Positions 14,895 through 23,915 of a DNA stretch of 43,898 nucleotides are shown here, in pieces. How positions within the stretch are numbered: the stretch's first letter is position 1; every line of letters starts with the position of its first letter. This DNA is from Phycisphaerales bacterium UBA6054 (lineage in GTDB: Bacteria > Planctomycetota > Phycisphaerae > Phycisphaerales > UBA1924): NCBI GenBank assembly GCA_002429045.1, contig DIYM01000117.1, forward strand, positions 1-43,898. The letters are read 5' to 3'. The notes beneath the pieces were generated by a model, which was given only the letters and a program-made list of their open reading frames with translations, ran no database searches and was not told the origin of the DNA. Made by a program: the position numbers and the translations under genes.

Positions 14895-15296
14895 TCAAAC
14901 GGTCGTGTCCGACCGCGTGCGATCCTGAGGCTGCGTCGGTGAGTTCGGCCCGCCCCGCTTGCCGGCCCGGCTGGCCGGGCGCTCCGCGTGGGGATCGACA
15001 CCGATCGCAAGCCCGACGGGCGAATCCAGCCCGAGTGCGGCCGCCTCACGCCTGAGCGCCCTGATCTGCGGGCGGGCGAGGCCTCTCTCCCGGGCGATCC
15101 GCCGGAACGCACGCTCGGCGGGCTCCAGCGAACGCCGGCGGGTGTTGCCCAGCCACACGATCACCAGGCCGAGGCAGAGAACGCAGGCGATCAGCCAGCC
15201 CGCGCCGTCGGCGGGCGTTGCTGGCGGTTGCCGCGGCGCCGGTGCGCCGGGGATCGCGAGGTAGGTCGGCCCGGGGTTGTTCGATGGGGCGGGCAT
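14895..15296 (-). CDS. Small single-pass membrane protein
   Basis: A 133-residue protein with a Pro/Ala-rich N-terminus, one membrane helix (about residues 33-50, WLIACVLCLGLVIVWLG) followed by a basic helix with RRRSLEPAERAFRRIARERGL, and a disordered basic tail. It starts three bases after the stop of the HEAT-repeat gene, so the two are surely cotranscribed. The arrangement (extracytoplasmic N-tail, cytoplasmic basic helix) may anchor or regulate the HEAT protein, but this is inference. It converges on ispG with one base between the stops. No known family is recognised. Confidence 0.7.
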   Translation of the reverse strand: MPAPSNNPGPTYLAIPGAPAPRQPPATPADGAGWLIACVLCLGLVIVWLGNTRRRSLEPAERAFRRIARERGLARPQIRALRREAAALGLDSPVGLAIGVDPHAERPASRAGKRGGPNSPTQPQDRTRSDTTV

Positions 15297-15299
15297 CGG

Positions 15300-17378
15300 C
15301 TACGCGACGCCCCGGGACGCTGGATCCTGCAGATCGAGCAGGCGTGCGCAGCGGGCGGCGCGGGCGCGCACGCGGGCGTTGCGGTCGCGCTCGGCGATGC
15401 CGAGGACCGAGCGGACAACCGGGCGGTACGCCGGTCCGAGCGTGTCGCGCTGGCTCGGGCGGAGCACGCGTTCGGCGGCCCAAGCGCCCGCGAGCCGGTG
15501 CGCGTCACGATCGTCGGTCAGCAGCCCCGCGAGCGCTTCGCCCGCGTTGATGCCGTCGTTCACGGGCACGCCCTCAAGCGAGAGCACCCGACGCACGGCG
15601 GTCGCGCGGACGCGGTGGCTGTCGTCGTTCTTGTACTCGAGCAGGGCCTCGGGCACGGGCGGGATCGACTCGAGCGCGTTGGAACGCACACGCGGGTCGG
15701 GCGCGTTGAGCGACGCTCGGACGACGCTTCTGGCTGCCTCGGTGTCCGAGGCGCCGAGCAGCGCGACCGACGTGGCCCGGACCCGGTCGTCGGGGTGTGT
15801 CCTCGCGAGGTCGATGAGGTCGATCTCGAAGCGGGCCGCGAGATCCAACGCCCTGATGAGTTCGAGCGCGGCCGTCGTCCGGTCGTCGGCGTGGAACCGA
15901 TCGCGGATCAAACGCACGAAACCGACCGCGTCTCGCTCGTGCATGCGTCGGGCGGCGACCCGAGAGCCCGGGGAGCCGGCGAGGACGTCGACTCTTGCCA
16001 GTTCGGAAGCGGCGATCGCGCGGACACCGGGGTGTGGCGAACGGACGAGTTGTCTGGCCTGCGTCGAGCGTTTGTCGGCCAGCACCGAACCGACTCTCGG
16101 CGGTGTGACGCCGATCGTGGACCAGCGCGTCGCCGCCGATCGCGCGACCGCTGCGTGCGGATCGAAGCAGTAGTCGGTCAGGTCGATGGGATGGGCGGCG
16201 TGCGCGCCCGCGAGCCGCACCGCCGGGTCTTCGTCGGCGAGGCTGGGTTCGAGCGCCACCCGGCGTGCCTGCTCGTCCAGCCCGAGCAAGCGAGCGGCCC
16301 GGACGCAGCCCAGGCGGGCCCGGGGCGAGAGCGTCCCGAGCAGGTCCGCGTGGGGGATGGGCCCCGACCCGTCGCGGGTTGCCGGGCGGATCTTCCGCAG
16401 TCTCGCACCGCGCGCCCGACGCAGGCAGAGGTGAGCACGCGAAAGCACGATCTCGTGCTCCACGGGCGCATCGGCAGCCGAGAGCCGATCGATGCACACC
16501 GAGGCCACGCCGTCGAGCACCAGCCACCGGAGCGCACGCTCGCGGAGGAGCGGCGAGGGCGTGCCGCGGAGCACGGCACGGATCGACGTGTGGCTGGGGT
16601 GGTTGGTTTCCTTGAGCAGCCGTCGGATCCGCTCGGCGGCCTGTCGTTCCAGAACCCCGCCCGGCATCCGGTCCAAGAGGAGCAGCGAGCCGATCAACGG
16701 GGCGCGGCAGCGGTGATCGGGGAATGACCAGGCGGCGTCGGCCACGGCCCGGCAGAGCTCGACGCGTTCCAGTTCGATCACACCATGCTCGGCTGGGAGC
16801 GGGACGCGCGGGCGGGACGCGATCGACGCGAGGTCTTCGCCGAGCTGCTCGGCGGGGACGTGGGCGAGCAGCGTCAGGACCAACCGCAGCAGGGCGGCAT
16901 CGGCTTGAAGCCTGACGGCCGAGTCCGTGTCGCGCAGCAGCCCGCAGAGCACCCGGCCCATGCCCGGGTCGGCGGTGTCCCGGGCGAAGCGTGCCGCGTT
17001 GGCGCGGGCGGAGGGGTCGTCGCTCGTCGATTCTTGGCGAGCGGCGTGGATCCAACGCTCGCGGGGCAGCCCCCCGATGAGAGGGCGGACCGTGTCGGGC
17101 ACGCGGTCCCAGGCGGCGACGATGCCGCGCATGGCGGACTCGGCGTGGCGGGTTCGGCTCTTGCGAGGCAACTCGGCGAGCAGTTCGATCGGGCCCGCGG
17201 GGCGGTTCCTGGGCGGGGCTTTGCCCGCGGCGGCGATCTCGAACAGGCCCAGGGCGAGCGTCTCGCGTTCGGGCTCGGGCACGACCAGCAGCGCGCGGGA
17301 GAGCCCGGCGACCCGCTCGGCGAGCGGCGCGCGTGCGAGAACTTGCTTGCTCGGCGGGTTTGATCGGCGTTTGTTCAT
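15300..17378 (-). CDS. HEAT-repeat protein
   Basis: A 692-residue all-helical protein of HEAT/armadillo-type repeats. Many units follow the pattern of two amphipathic helices with an Asp/Arg turn: DTDSAVRLQADAALLRLVL, DEDPAVRLAGAHAAH, HPGVRAIAASELARV, HPDDRVRATSVALLG, APDPRVRSNALES, DRNARVRARAARC. Such proteins are scaffolds or lyase-like subunits; no catalytic motif is evident. ATG 17378 is chosen (MNKRRSNPP); the 89-codon upstream extension overlaps a divergent leader and looks non-coding. The short membrane protein 14895-15296 follows with a three-base gap. It shares a 276-base divergent region with the gene at 17655. Confidence 0.82.
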   Translation of the reverse strand: MNKRRSNPPSKQVLARAPLAERVAGLSRALLVVPEPERETLALGLFEIAAAGKAPPRNRPAGPIELLAELPRKSRTRHAESAMRGIVAAWDRVPDTVRPLIGGLPRERWIHAARQESTSDDPSARANAARFARDTADPGMGRVLCGLLRDTDSAVRLQADAALLRLVLTLLAHVPAEQLGEDLASIASRPRVPLPAEHGVIELERVELCRAVADAAWSFPDHRCRAPLIGSLLLLDRMPGGVLERQAAERIRRLLKETNHPSHTSIRAVLRGTPSPLLRERALRWLVLDGVASVCIDRLSAADAPVEHEIVLSRAHLCLRRARGARLRKIRPATRDGSGPIPHADLLGTLSPRARLGCVRAARLLGLDEQARRVALEPSLADEDPAVRLAGAHAAHPIDLTDYCFDPHAAVARSAATRWSTIGVTPPRVGSVLADKRSTQARQLVRSPHPGVRAIAASELARVDVLAGSPGSRVAARRMHERDAVGFVRLIRDRFHADDRTTAALELIRALDLAARFEIDLIDLARTHPDDRVRATSVALLGASDTEAARSVVRASLNAPDPRVRSNALESIPPVPEALLEYKNDDSHRVRATAVRRVLSLEGVPVNDGINAGEALAGLLTDDRDAHRLAGAWAAERVLRPSQRDTLGPAYRPVVRSVLGIAERDRNARVRARAARCARLLDLQDPASRGVA

Positions 17379-17480
17379 GAGTGGGACGACCGATTCGGTC
17401 CTTTGCTCGCCTTTCCTCGCCAATTCACCCAATACTTGTGGATCGCTACAGAAGCATACGGATATGTTGTGGTCCATGCT

Positions 17481-17495
17481 CGGCACGGAGTGCCG
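17481..17495. other. Small hairpin in the 276-base divergent gap 17379-17654
   Basis: CGGCAC-GGA-GTGCCG can form a 6-bp stem with a 3-base loop in the leader of the gene at 17655. The HEAT-gene side of the gap is AT-richer (17400-17475) and is the likely place of both promoters, but I cannot name convincing boxes. Confidence 0.3.
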
Positions 17496-17654
17496 AAGGA
17501 TCCAGCCGGCGTGCCCGCACGTCCGGAAACCAAGACCGCCGATCGGAGCATCGGCATGTTCGTCCGGTCTCCGCGAGATTCTCCGCGGAGCGGGCTCCCG
17601 GTTCCGGGGGCGTCGGCTTTGGGCCGGCACGGACCTCGGAGGCAACAGAACCTG

Positions 17655-18233
17655 ATGGCACCGACCAAGGCACCAGTCAAATCATCCAACCGATCCGCGC
17701 CCGCTCCGGGCACCTCGCTGCAGACCTACCAATCCGTGCTGTACGACCGGAGCATCCACCCCGAGCTGTTCGACATCCGCGAACGCCGGGCCATCGAGCA
17801 CGGTGCGTACGCGTTCGAGGCCTGGATCCTGCCCGGTCGGCACGTGATGCGGTTCGAGTTCAACGGCTTCTGCGTGACCGAACACGTGACCGATCAGGAG
17901 CGAGGGTTGCCCGATTCGGGGGTGATCGAGTCGTTCCTGTGTGCGGGCGAGCGTGAGTTGGAGCGTCAGTTCGAGTCGACGGGGATCGGGTTCATGACGG
18001 CCGCCCAGACCGAGCAGCTCGGCGAGAACCTGTACCACAGCACCTACGACGAACTCGACGAGATGGCACGAGAGACCCGCTCGCTCGCGTTCCGCTGGAA
18101 CGACGAGGCGGGCCCGTGCATGTCGATCATCGACACCCAACGGTTCGCCCGCGAGGTGCACGCCCAGAGCTACCACCTGATCGCTCGCGAGGGGCTGGTG
18201 CTGCGGACGCAATCGATCTTCGAGCACGGCTGA
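17655..18233 (+). CDS. Conserved planctomycete protein (possibly DUF2617-like)
   Basis: A 192-residue soluble protein. Conserved-looking blocks are SLQTYQSVLYDRSIHPELFDIRERR, HGAYAFEAWILPGRHVMRFEF, a GERELE helix, MTAAQTEQLGENLYHSTYDELDEM, and the C-terminal block with IIDTQRF, EVHAQSYHLIAREGLVLRTQSIFE. I recognise these blocks from unnamed planctomycete proteins and suspect a relation to DUF2617, but am not certain. There are no membrane segments and no known catalytic motif. GGAGG lies twelve bases before the ATG, a little far. A strong intrinsic terminator follows the stop by 22 bases, so the transcript ends here. Function unknown. Confidence 0.75.
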   Translation: MAPTKAPVKSSNRSAPAPGTSLQTYQSVLYDRSIHPELFDIRERRAIEHGAYAFEAWILPGRHVMRFEFNGFCVTEHVTDQERGLPDSGVIESFLCAGERELERQFESTGIGFMTAAQTEQLGENLYHSTYDELDEMARETRSLAFRWNDEAGPCMSIIDTQRFAREVHAQSYHLIAREGLVLRTQSIFEHG

Positions 18234-18255
18234 GTCCGGCAAGACCGAACTTTGG

Positions 18256-18285
18256 GCCCCTCGGTCGCGAGCCGGGGGGCTTTTT
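18256..18285 (+). terminator. Rho-independent terminator
   Basis: A 9-bp stem (GCCCCTCGG with CCGGGGGGC, one G-T pair), 7-base loop TCGCGAG, then TTTTT. It stands 22 bases after the stop at 18233 and ends the transcript before the ileS leader. Confidence 0.85.
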
Positions 18286-18326
18286 CGTCGATAGACTCGG
18301 GCATGAGCCGTTGGGTTTCCGAGCAC

Positions 18327-18433
18327 GGGGCGGTGCAGAGCCGCCGAATTAGCACGCCCCGCTGAGGGGCGCGGGCGATTGCCGCATGGACCCTGAGCGG
18401 GGCCGCCGACGATCGCGTCGGCTCTGATCCCCC
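18327..18433 (+). promoter_or_regulatory. Structured leader upstream of ileS (candidate RNA switch or small RNA)
   Basis: Several stems can be drawn. Hairpin A: 18329-18333 with 18341-18345. Hairpin B: 18355-18360 with 18366-18371 (6 bp). Long pairing C: 18356-18368 with 18391-18403, 12 of 13 bases paired, which excludes B. Hairpin D: 18405-18411 with 18416-18422 (7 bp, ATCG loop), closable by GGGG 18399-18402 with CCCC 18429-18432, which excludes C. I find no T-box core. The region lies after a terminator and 80 bases before the ileS ATG. Confidence 0.4.
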
Positions 18434-18511
18434 ACCGTTCCTGCTTCCAGACGAATCCAGATTCTGACCACCCGCGGCCGGACCTCGGCGGCGGGCGAGA
18501 GGTGACCTCCG

Positions 18512-21418
18512 ATGTCCGACACCGCCGAACGACCGAACTACAAGAAGACTCTGAACCTGCCCAAGACCTCGTTCCCGATGAAGGCGAACCTGGTCCAGAA
18601 CGAGCCGGCGTCGCTGAAACGCTGGGACAAGCTCGCGGCGGGCAAGGGGCTCTACGAGGCGATGCGGCGGGCCGCGTCGGGGCGTGAGCGGTTCGTGTTC
18701 CACGACGGCCCGCCGTACGCGAACGGGTCCATCCACCTCGGGCATCTGATGAACAAGTGCCTGAAGGACTTCGTGGTGCGCAGCCGGTTCATGCTGGGGC
18801 AGGACTGCCCGTTCGTGCCGGGCTGGGACTGCCACGGGCTCCCGATCGAGCACAAGGTGATGACCGATCTGGTCGAGTCGGGCAAGGCCAAGAAGCTCGA
18901 CGGGCTGGAGCCGGACGCGCGCCGGATGGCCGTGCGTCGCGAGTGCAAAGCGTACGCGGACAAGCAGATCAAGCTGCAGTCCGGGCAGATGCAGCGGCTG
19001 CTGACCATCGGCGATTACGAAGACCCGTATCTGACGATGAACCCGCGGTACGAGGCAGCGGTGCTGGAAGTGCTGGCCGGGCTGTGTGCGCAGGGGCTCG
19101 TGTACAAGGCGCTCAAGCCGGTGCACTGGTCGGTCGCGAACGAGACGGCGCTGGCAGACGCGGAACTCGAGTACGAGGACCGCGAGGATCTGTCGGTGTA
19201 CGTGGACTTCGAGGGCGCCGACGCGGACGCGATCTACGGGGCGTTCGGTGTCAGCGAGACCGACCGTGAATCGAAGGGTCTTCACGCGACGCCGAGCTTC
19301 ATGATCTGGACCACGACCCCCTGGACGCTTCCGGCGAACCTCGCGGTCGCGGTGCATGAGAAGTACGAGTACGCGCTCGCGCGGGTGGACGGCAACCTGA
19401 CCGTGATGGCGCTCGAACTGCTCGGGAAGGTCACCGAAGCGGCCGGGGCGGAGGACGTCGAGGTGGTCGCCACGACCACCGGCGACAAGCTCGTCGGGCT
19501 CGGGTACAAGCACCCGTTCCGTGATGCGCCGCCGTCGGTCGACGGCGGCGACACGTCGGGGTGCTATACCGTCGTCACCGCAGACTACGTCACGCTCGAA
19601 GACGGCACGGGCCTGGTTCACACGGCGCCGGGGCACGGCACCGAGGACTACCAGACCGGGCTTCGGGTCGGGCTGCCGGTGTACTGCCCGGTGCGGGGGG
19701 ACGGGACGTACGACGACACGGTGCCGGAGTGGATCGTCGGGCAGAGCATCTGGGACGCGAACGAAGTCATCGCGAAACGCCTGACCGAGTCCGGGCACAT
19801 GTTCTACTCGCATCGGTTCATGCACAGCTACCCGCACGACTGGCGGAGCAAGACCCCGGTGATCTTCCGGAGCACCGAGCAGTGGTTCGTGGGTGTGGAC
19901 CGCGCGACCAAGCGGGATGGCTCGTCGATGCGTGACATGGCGATGGCCGCCACGGGCGAGGGCGGCTCGGTGTCGTTCGTGCCCGCGTGGGGGCGGAACC
20001 GGATGCGCGGCATGCTGGAGAGCCGCCCGGACTGGTGCATCAGCCGGCAGCGGGCGTGGGGCCTGCCGATCCCGGCGTTCACGCTGCCCGACGGGTCGGC
20101 GTTCATGACCGAGGCGTCGGTCAACGCGGTGGCCGCGGTGGTCCGTTCGGAAGGCTCGGACGCCTGGTTCACGATGGAGCCCGCCGATCTGCTCGCCGGC
20201 TACAACGCTTCGGCCGATTCGGACGCTCCGGGGGGCTTGCGGGACGGCTCGGTCTCGTTCGCGGATCTGAAGAAGGGACACGACATCCTGGACGTGTGGT
20301 TCGAGTCGGGCTCATCCTGGAACGCCGTGATGCGCGAGCGATCCGGGGGGCGCGACTACCCTGCGGACCTGTACCTGGAAGGCTCGGACCAGCACCGGGG
20401 CTGGTTCCAACTCTCGCTGCTTCCCTCGCTGGGCGTGACGGGGGAACCGGCGTTCAAGACGCTGCTGACGCACGGATTCATGGTCGACAAGGAGGGCAAG
20501 AAGCTGTCCAAGTCCAAGGGCGCGGCGTTGAAGGACCTGTTCGATCGCTACGGCGCCGATGTGCTCCGCTGGTGGGTCTGCTCGCTCGCGTACGAGAACG
20601 ACGTCAAGGTCGACGAGGAGTTCTTCAAGCTCGCGGGCGAGAGCTACCGTAAGGTCCGGAACACGCTGCGGTTCATGCTCAGCAACCTCAGCGACTACAC
20701 GCCGGGCGACGATCCCGAGATGGCTCCCGATTCGATCGATGCCTGGGCGCTCGGCGAGTTCGATGTGCTGCGCGGGAAGGTCATCGACGCGTTCGAGCGG
20801 TATGCGTTCCATGACGCGCAGAGGCTGCTGTACAACTTCTGCAACGGCACGATGAGCGCCGAGTACCTGTCGGCGGTCAAGGACCGGCTGTACTGCGACA
20901 CGCCCGATTCGGAGCGGCGCCGGCGCACACAGACGGCGCTGTTCCGGCTCGCGGAGGGGCTGTGCCAACTGCTCGCGCCGGTGATGTGCCACACGGCCGA
21001 CGAGACATACCGCGTGCTTCACGCGTCGGACGACAACGCGTGTGTGCATCTGAGCGGGTTCCCGCGGGCGAGCGGTGTGTCGGCGGACGCGGATTGGCCC
21101 CGGGTGATGGAGCATCTCGACAGTGCCATGAAGGCACTCGAAGAAGCCCGCGCGTCGACCGGGATCGACAACCCGCTCGATGCCGGGCTCGTGCTGCCCG
21201 ATCCGGACGGGGTGCTCGGGCGTTTCGACGCCAACGACTTGTGCGACTACTGCGGCGTGTCGCGTTTTTCCACCAAGGCCTCGGGCGCCACCGAGGTGAC
21301 CGATCTGCGCGGCGAGCCCCTCTGCGAGCGATCGAAGAAACGCGACGGGACGGTGCGGGAACGATCGGACGGCGGCATGCTGTCGGACCGCGACGCGGCG
21401 GCCGTGGGCGTGGGGTGA
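18512..21418 (+). CDS. ileS: Isoleucine-tRNA ligase
   Basis: Class I aminoacyl-tRNA synthetase charging tRNA-Ile. In 968 residues: HIGH motif as HLGH (75-78) in GPPYANGSIHLGH, the editing domain with WTTTPWTLPANLAVAV, VHTAPGHGTEDY, the Ile pocket LEGSDQHRGWF, and KMSKS as KLSKS (664-668). The anticodon-binding helices follow (LPSLGVTG to SLAYENDVKVDEEFF). The C-terminal zinc domain is degenerate: the expected CxxCW pair appears as LCERSKK and the second pair is missing. ATG 18512 is supported by GAGGTGA six bases upstream. The long structured leader precedes it. Eukaryote-type features are not seen; this is a bacterial IleRS. Confidence 0.97.
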   Translation: MSDTAERPNYKKTLNLPKTSFPMKANLVQNEPASLKRWDKLAAGKGLYEAMRRAASGRERFVFHDGPPYANGSIHLGHLMNKCLKDFVVRSRFMLGQDCPFVPGWDCHGLPIEHKVMTDLVESGKAKKLDGLEPDARRMAVRRECKAYADKQIKLQSGQMQRLLTIGDYEDPYLTMNPRYEAAVLEVLAGLCAQGLVYKALKPVHWSVANETALADAELEYEDREDLSVYVDFEGADADAIYGAFGVSETDRESKGLHATPSFMIWTTTPWTLPANLAVAVHEKYEYALARVDGNLTVMALELLGKVTEAAGAEDVEVVATTTGDKLVGLGYKHPFRDAPPSVDGGDTSGCYTVVTADYVTLEDGTGLVHTAPGHGTEDYQTGLRVGLPVYCPVRGDGTYDDTVPEWIVGQSIWDANEVIAKRLTESGHMFYSHRFMHSYPHDWRSKTPVIFRSTEQWFVGVDRATKRDGSSMRDMAMAATGEGGSVSFVPAWGRNRMRGMLESRPDWCISRQRAWGLPIPAFTLPDGSAFMTEASVNAVAAVVRSEGSDAWFTMEPADLLAGYNASADSDAPGGLRDGSVSFADLKKGHDILDVWFESGSSWNAVMRERSGGRDYPADLYLEGSDQHRGWFQLSLLPSLGVTGEPAFKTLLTHGFMVDKEGKKLSKSKGAALKDLFDRYGADVLRWWVCSLAYENDVKVDEEFFKLAGESYRKVRNTLRFMLSNLSDYTPGDDPEMAPDSIDAWALGEFDVLRGKVIDAFERYAFHDAQRLLYNFCNGTMSAEYLSAVKDRLYCDTPDSERRRRTQTALFRLAEGLCQLLAPVMCHTADETYRVLHASDDNACVHLSGFPRASGVSADADWPRVMEHLDSAMKALEEARASTGIDNPLDAGLVLPDPDGVLGRFDANDLCDYCGVSRFSTKASGATEVTDLRGEPLCERSKKRDGTVRERSDGGMLSDRDAAAVGVG

Positions 21419-21566
21419 CCCGATCGTCCGAGAACGCTGCTGCGGTGCCTGGGCTGGGCGCGTCTGTGCGGTGTTGCGCGGACGCGACGGCCCGGTCGCG
21501 TGATGCTGTTGCCTGGGGGCAACGGGAGGCGTGACACCGGCGCCCGGCGCGTCGATTCTGGTGGTG

Positions 21567-22448
21567 ATGAACGACCACACCAGCCCGAATCAGCCCGATC
21601 CGAGCGGCGAGGCCCCGAAACGCCAGACGGTCAGCCCCCCCGGCGTGCACACGCCCGACGATCCATCGTCCGGCCCGGTCGCCGCGGACCGCCTGACCGC
21701 TGTCGCCCACGAACTCCGCAACATGCTCGACGGATCGATGCGTTGGCTGGGCATCGCGGCCGCGGCGCTGCCGGGGGACGAGGTCGAGCAGGAATCGGAG
21801 AAGCTGCTCGCGGCACGGGAGCAGATCCTGCTCGTGCACGGGACGCTCGAGCGGATGAGTTCGATGGTCAACGCGGCGTTGCGTGCGCGGTCCGTGCCCC
21901 TCGGCTCGTCCCTGCTGGGCGTGTCGGACGCGGTTTCGTTGGGGATGGCGATCGATCACGCGGTGGACGTCGTGCGTCCGCTCGCGTCGGAGAACGGGGT
22001 GTCCATCGGGGTGCATATCGACCCCGAGGCGGGTGCTTTCCCGGCGGGCCCGCTGTACACCGTGATCCTCAACGGGATGATGAACGCTGTCCAGTCGATC
22101 GGGAAGGCGAGCGCGTGCGACAAGCTCAACCCGGGCGGGCATGTCGACATCGCCGCGGCGGTCGACCGTTCGCGTGAGGAGGTCCTCATCGAGATCCGCG
22201 ACGACGGCGAGGGGGTCGCCAACGCCGCCCGGGGCGAGAGCGCGTTCGAGCACGGCGTGACCACCCGTGAGGACGGCTACGGCATCGGGCTCGCGCTGGC
22301 CCGCCAGATCGTCGAAGCGCTCGAGGGCGTGATCAGCCTGACCAACCGTGACGATCGCGCGGACCATGCGCGCCCCGGCGCCGTGCTGGGGGTGCGGATC
22401 CCGGATCATGCGCCCAGGGCGGACGGCGATCAGGGGGCCGTCGGATGA
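21567..22448 (+). CDS. Sensor histidine kinase (NtrB-like, no sensor domain)
   Basis: A 293-residue soluble kinase. After a disordered Pro/Ser-rich N-terminus (about 40 residues) comes the HisKA helix with H48 in VAHELRN, a dimer helix, then HATPase_c: N box LNGMMNAVQSI, G1 DDGEGV, and G2 GYGIGLALARQIVEAL. There are no membrane segments or PAS domain, so it must get its signal from a partner or the N-terminus. It overlaps the following NtrC-type regulator by four bases, giving a cognate pair. The start is uncertain: ATG 21567 is chosen; GTG 21531 sits right behind GGGAGG (spacing of one base, too short). A small hairpin (21508-21523) precedes it. Its role near pilT may be pilus control. Confidence 0.88.
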   Translation: MNDHTSPNQPDPSGEAPKRQTVSPPGVHTPDDPSSGPVAADRLTAVAHELRNMLDGSMRWLGIAAAALPGDEVEQESEKLLAAREQILLVHGTLERMSSMVNAALRARSVPLGSSLLGVSDAVSLGMAIDHAVDVVRPLASENGVSIGVHIDPEAGAFPAGPLYTVILNGMMNAVQSIGKASACDKLNPGGHVDIAAAVDRSREEVLIEIRDDGEGVANAARGESAFEHGVTTREDGYGIGLALARQIVEALEGVISLTNRDDRADHARPGAVLGVRIPDHAPRADGDQGAVG

Positions 22449-23899
22449 TGCCCGGATCGGCGCACAAGCAGCGGGTTCTGGTCATCGACGACGATCCCAT
22501 CGTCGCGGACTCGCTCGCGGCGTTCTTCGAGGGCGAGGGTTTTCCCGCGCTGGCGGTGTACGGCGGTGACGAGGCGCTCGGCGCTCTGGACGACGCCTCG
22601 GATTCCCCGGCCGGACCGTTCGGCATCGTCCTATGCGACATCAACCTGCCCGGTCGGGGCGGGCTGGAGCTTCTCGGCGAGATCACGAAACACCACCGGC
22701 GCACGGCGGTCATCATGCTGACCGGGTACGGGACGGTCGAGTCGGCGGTGGAAGCGCTGCGGCTCGGGGCGATCGATTACCTGACCAAGCCGGTGGTCGA
22801 TGACGAGCTGCGGATCGCGCTGCGCAGGGCGATGCACCACCACGCGCTCAAGAGCGAGAACGCGATGCTGCGTGACCGTATCGAGGGCTCGTTCGGGCTC
22901 GACGGCGTGGTCGGGCAGGACCCCCGGATGCGTCGGATCTTCGAGGTCGTGCGCGCCGTCGCCGCGAGCCGGACGACCGTGCTGATGTCGGGCGAGTCGG
23001 GGGTGGGCAAGTCGCTGATCGCCGGCGCGATCCATCAGGCCAGCCCGAGGAAGGACAAGCCGTACGTCGAGCTGTCCTGCGGCTCGATCCCCGAGACGCT
23101 GCTCGAGAGCGAGCTGTTCGGGCATGTCAAGGGCGCGTTCACGGGAGCGCACGCGGACAAGGTCGGGCGTTTCTTGGCGGCGGACGGCGGGACGCTGTTC
23201 CTCGACGAGATCAACTCGGCATCGCCGGGGATGCAGCTCAAGCTGCTGCGCGTGCTTCAGGAACGCAAGTTCGAGCCGGTCGGCTCGAACGAGACGATCG
23301 AGGTCGACGCGCGTGTGATCCTGGCGAGCAACCAGCCGCTCGAGGATCTGGTCGCGAGCGGGCAGTTCCGCCAGGACCTGTACTATCGGATCAACGTCGT
23401 GAAGATCGAGGTCCCTCCGCTGCGTGACCGCGAGGGCGACATCCGGATGCTTGCCGAGCGGTTTCTGGACGAACAGAGCGAGCAGCTCGGGCGGGCGTTC
23501 GCGGGGTTTGCGCCCGAAGCGATGGCCGCGTTGCGTCGGTATCAGTACCCCGGGAATGTGCGGGAGCTGGCGAACATCATCGAGCGGGCCGCGGTGCTGG
23601 CTCAGGGGCAGACGATCACGGTCGACGACCTGCCGCCGCAAGTGTCGGACGCGGACCACCGCTCGGCGCTGTCGCTGCTCCCGAGCGAGGGCGCCGACGC
23701 GGGCGGGTCTGCCTGGACGCCGCAGACGCTGGCCGACGCCATGATCGGCCCGGAACGCCGGTACATACTGCGCTCTCTGGAAGCGAACGGCTGGAACCGG
23801 ACGGCGACCGCCGAGCAACTCGGGATCAACCGGACCACGCTGTACAAGAAGATGCGATCGTTGGGGATCGACCCGGACGACCACGCCAGGGCGGGGTGA
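22445..23899 (+). CDS. NtrC-family sigma-54 response regulator
   Basis: A 484-residue activator of sigma-54 promoters. The receiver domain has the acidic pocket D15-D17, phospho-acceptor D65 (LCDINLPG) and K115. The AAA+ domain has Walker A GESGVGKS (183-190), the sigma-54 contact loop GAFTGA (230-235), Walker B LFLDEI (251-256) and the usual arginine-finger region (QFRQDLYYRINV). A Fis-type helix-turn-helix ends the protein (NRTATAEQLGINRTTLYKKM). All motifs needed for sigma-54 activation are intact. The ATG at 22445 overlaps the kinase stop. Target promoters are not visible here; pilT lies next to it, convergent. Confidence 0.95.
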   Translation: MMPGSAHKQRVLVIDDDPIVADSLAAFFEGEGFPALAVYGGDEALGALDDASDSPAGPFGIVLCDINLPGRGGLELLGEITKHHRRTAVIMLTGYGTVESAVEALRLGAIDYLTKPVVDDELRIALRRAMHHHALKSENAMLRDRIEGSFGLDGVVGQDPRMRRIFEVVRAVAASRTTVLMSGESGVGKSLIAGAIHQASPRKDKPYVELSCGSIPETLLESELFGHVKGAFTGAHADKVGRFLAADGGTLFLDEINSASPGMQLKLLRVLQERKFEPVGSNETIEVDARVILASNQPLEDLVASGQFRQDLYYRINVVKIEVPPLRDREGDIRMLAERFLDEQSEQLGRAFAGFAPEAMAALRRYQYPGNVRELANIIERAAVLAQGQTITVDDLPPQVSDADHRSALSLLPSEGADAGGSAWTPQTLADAMIGPERRYILRSLEANGWNRTATAEQLGINRTTLYKKMRSLGIDPDDHARAG

Positions 23900-23915
23900 G
23901 ACCGCGGGGCGACGG

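Noticed and set aside
18330..18510. T-box riboswitch before ileS
   Set aside because: No GGGTGGNACCGCG-like T-box sequence and no terminator with T-run before the start codon.
18170..20281. Long antisense open frame across ileS
   Set aside because: Same shadow composition; the plus strand holds a complete IleRS.
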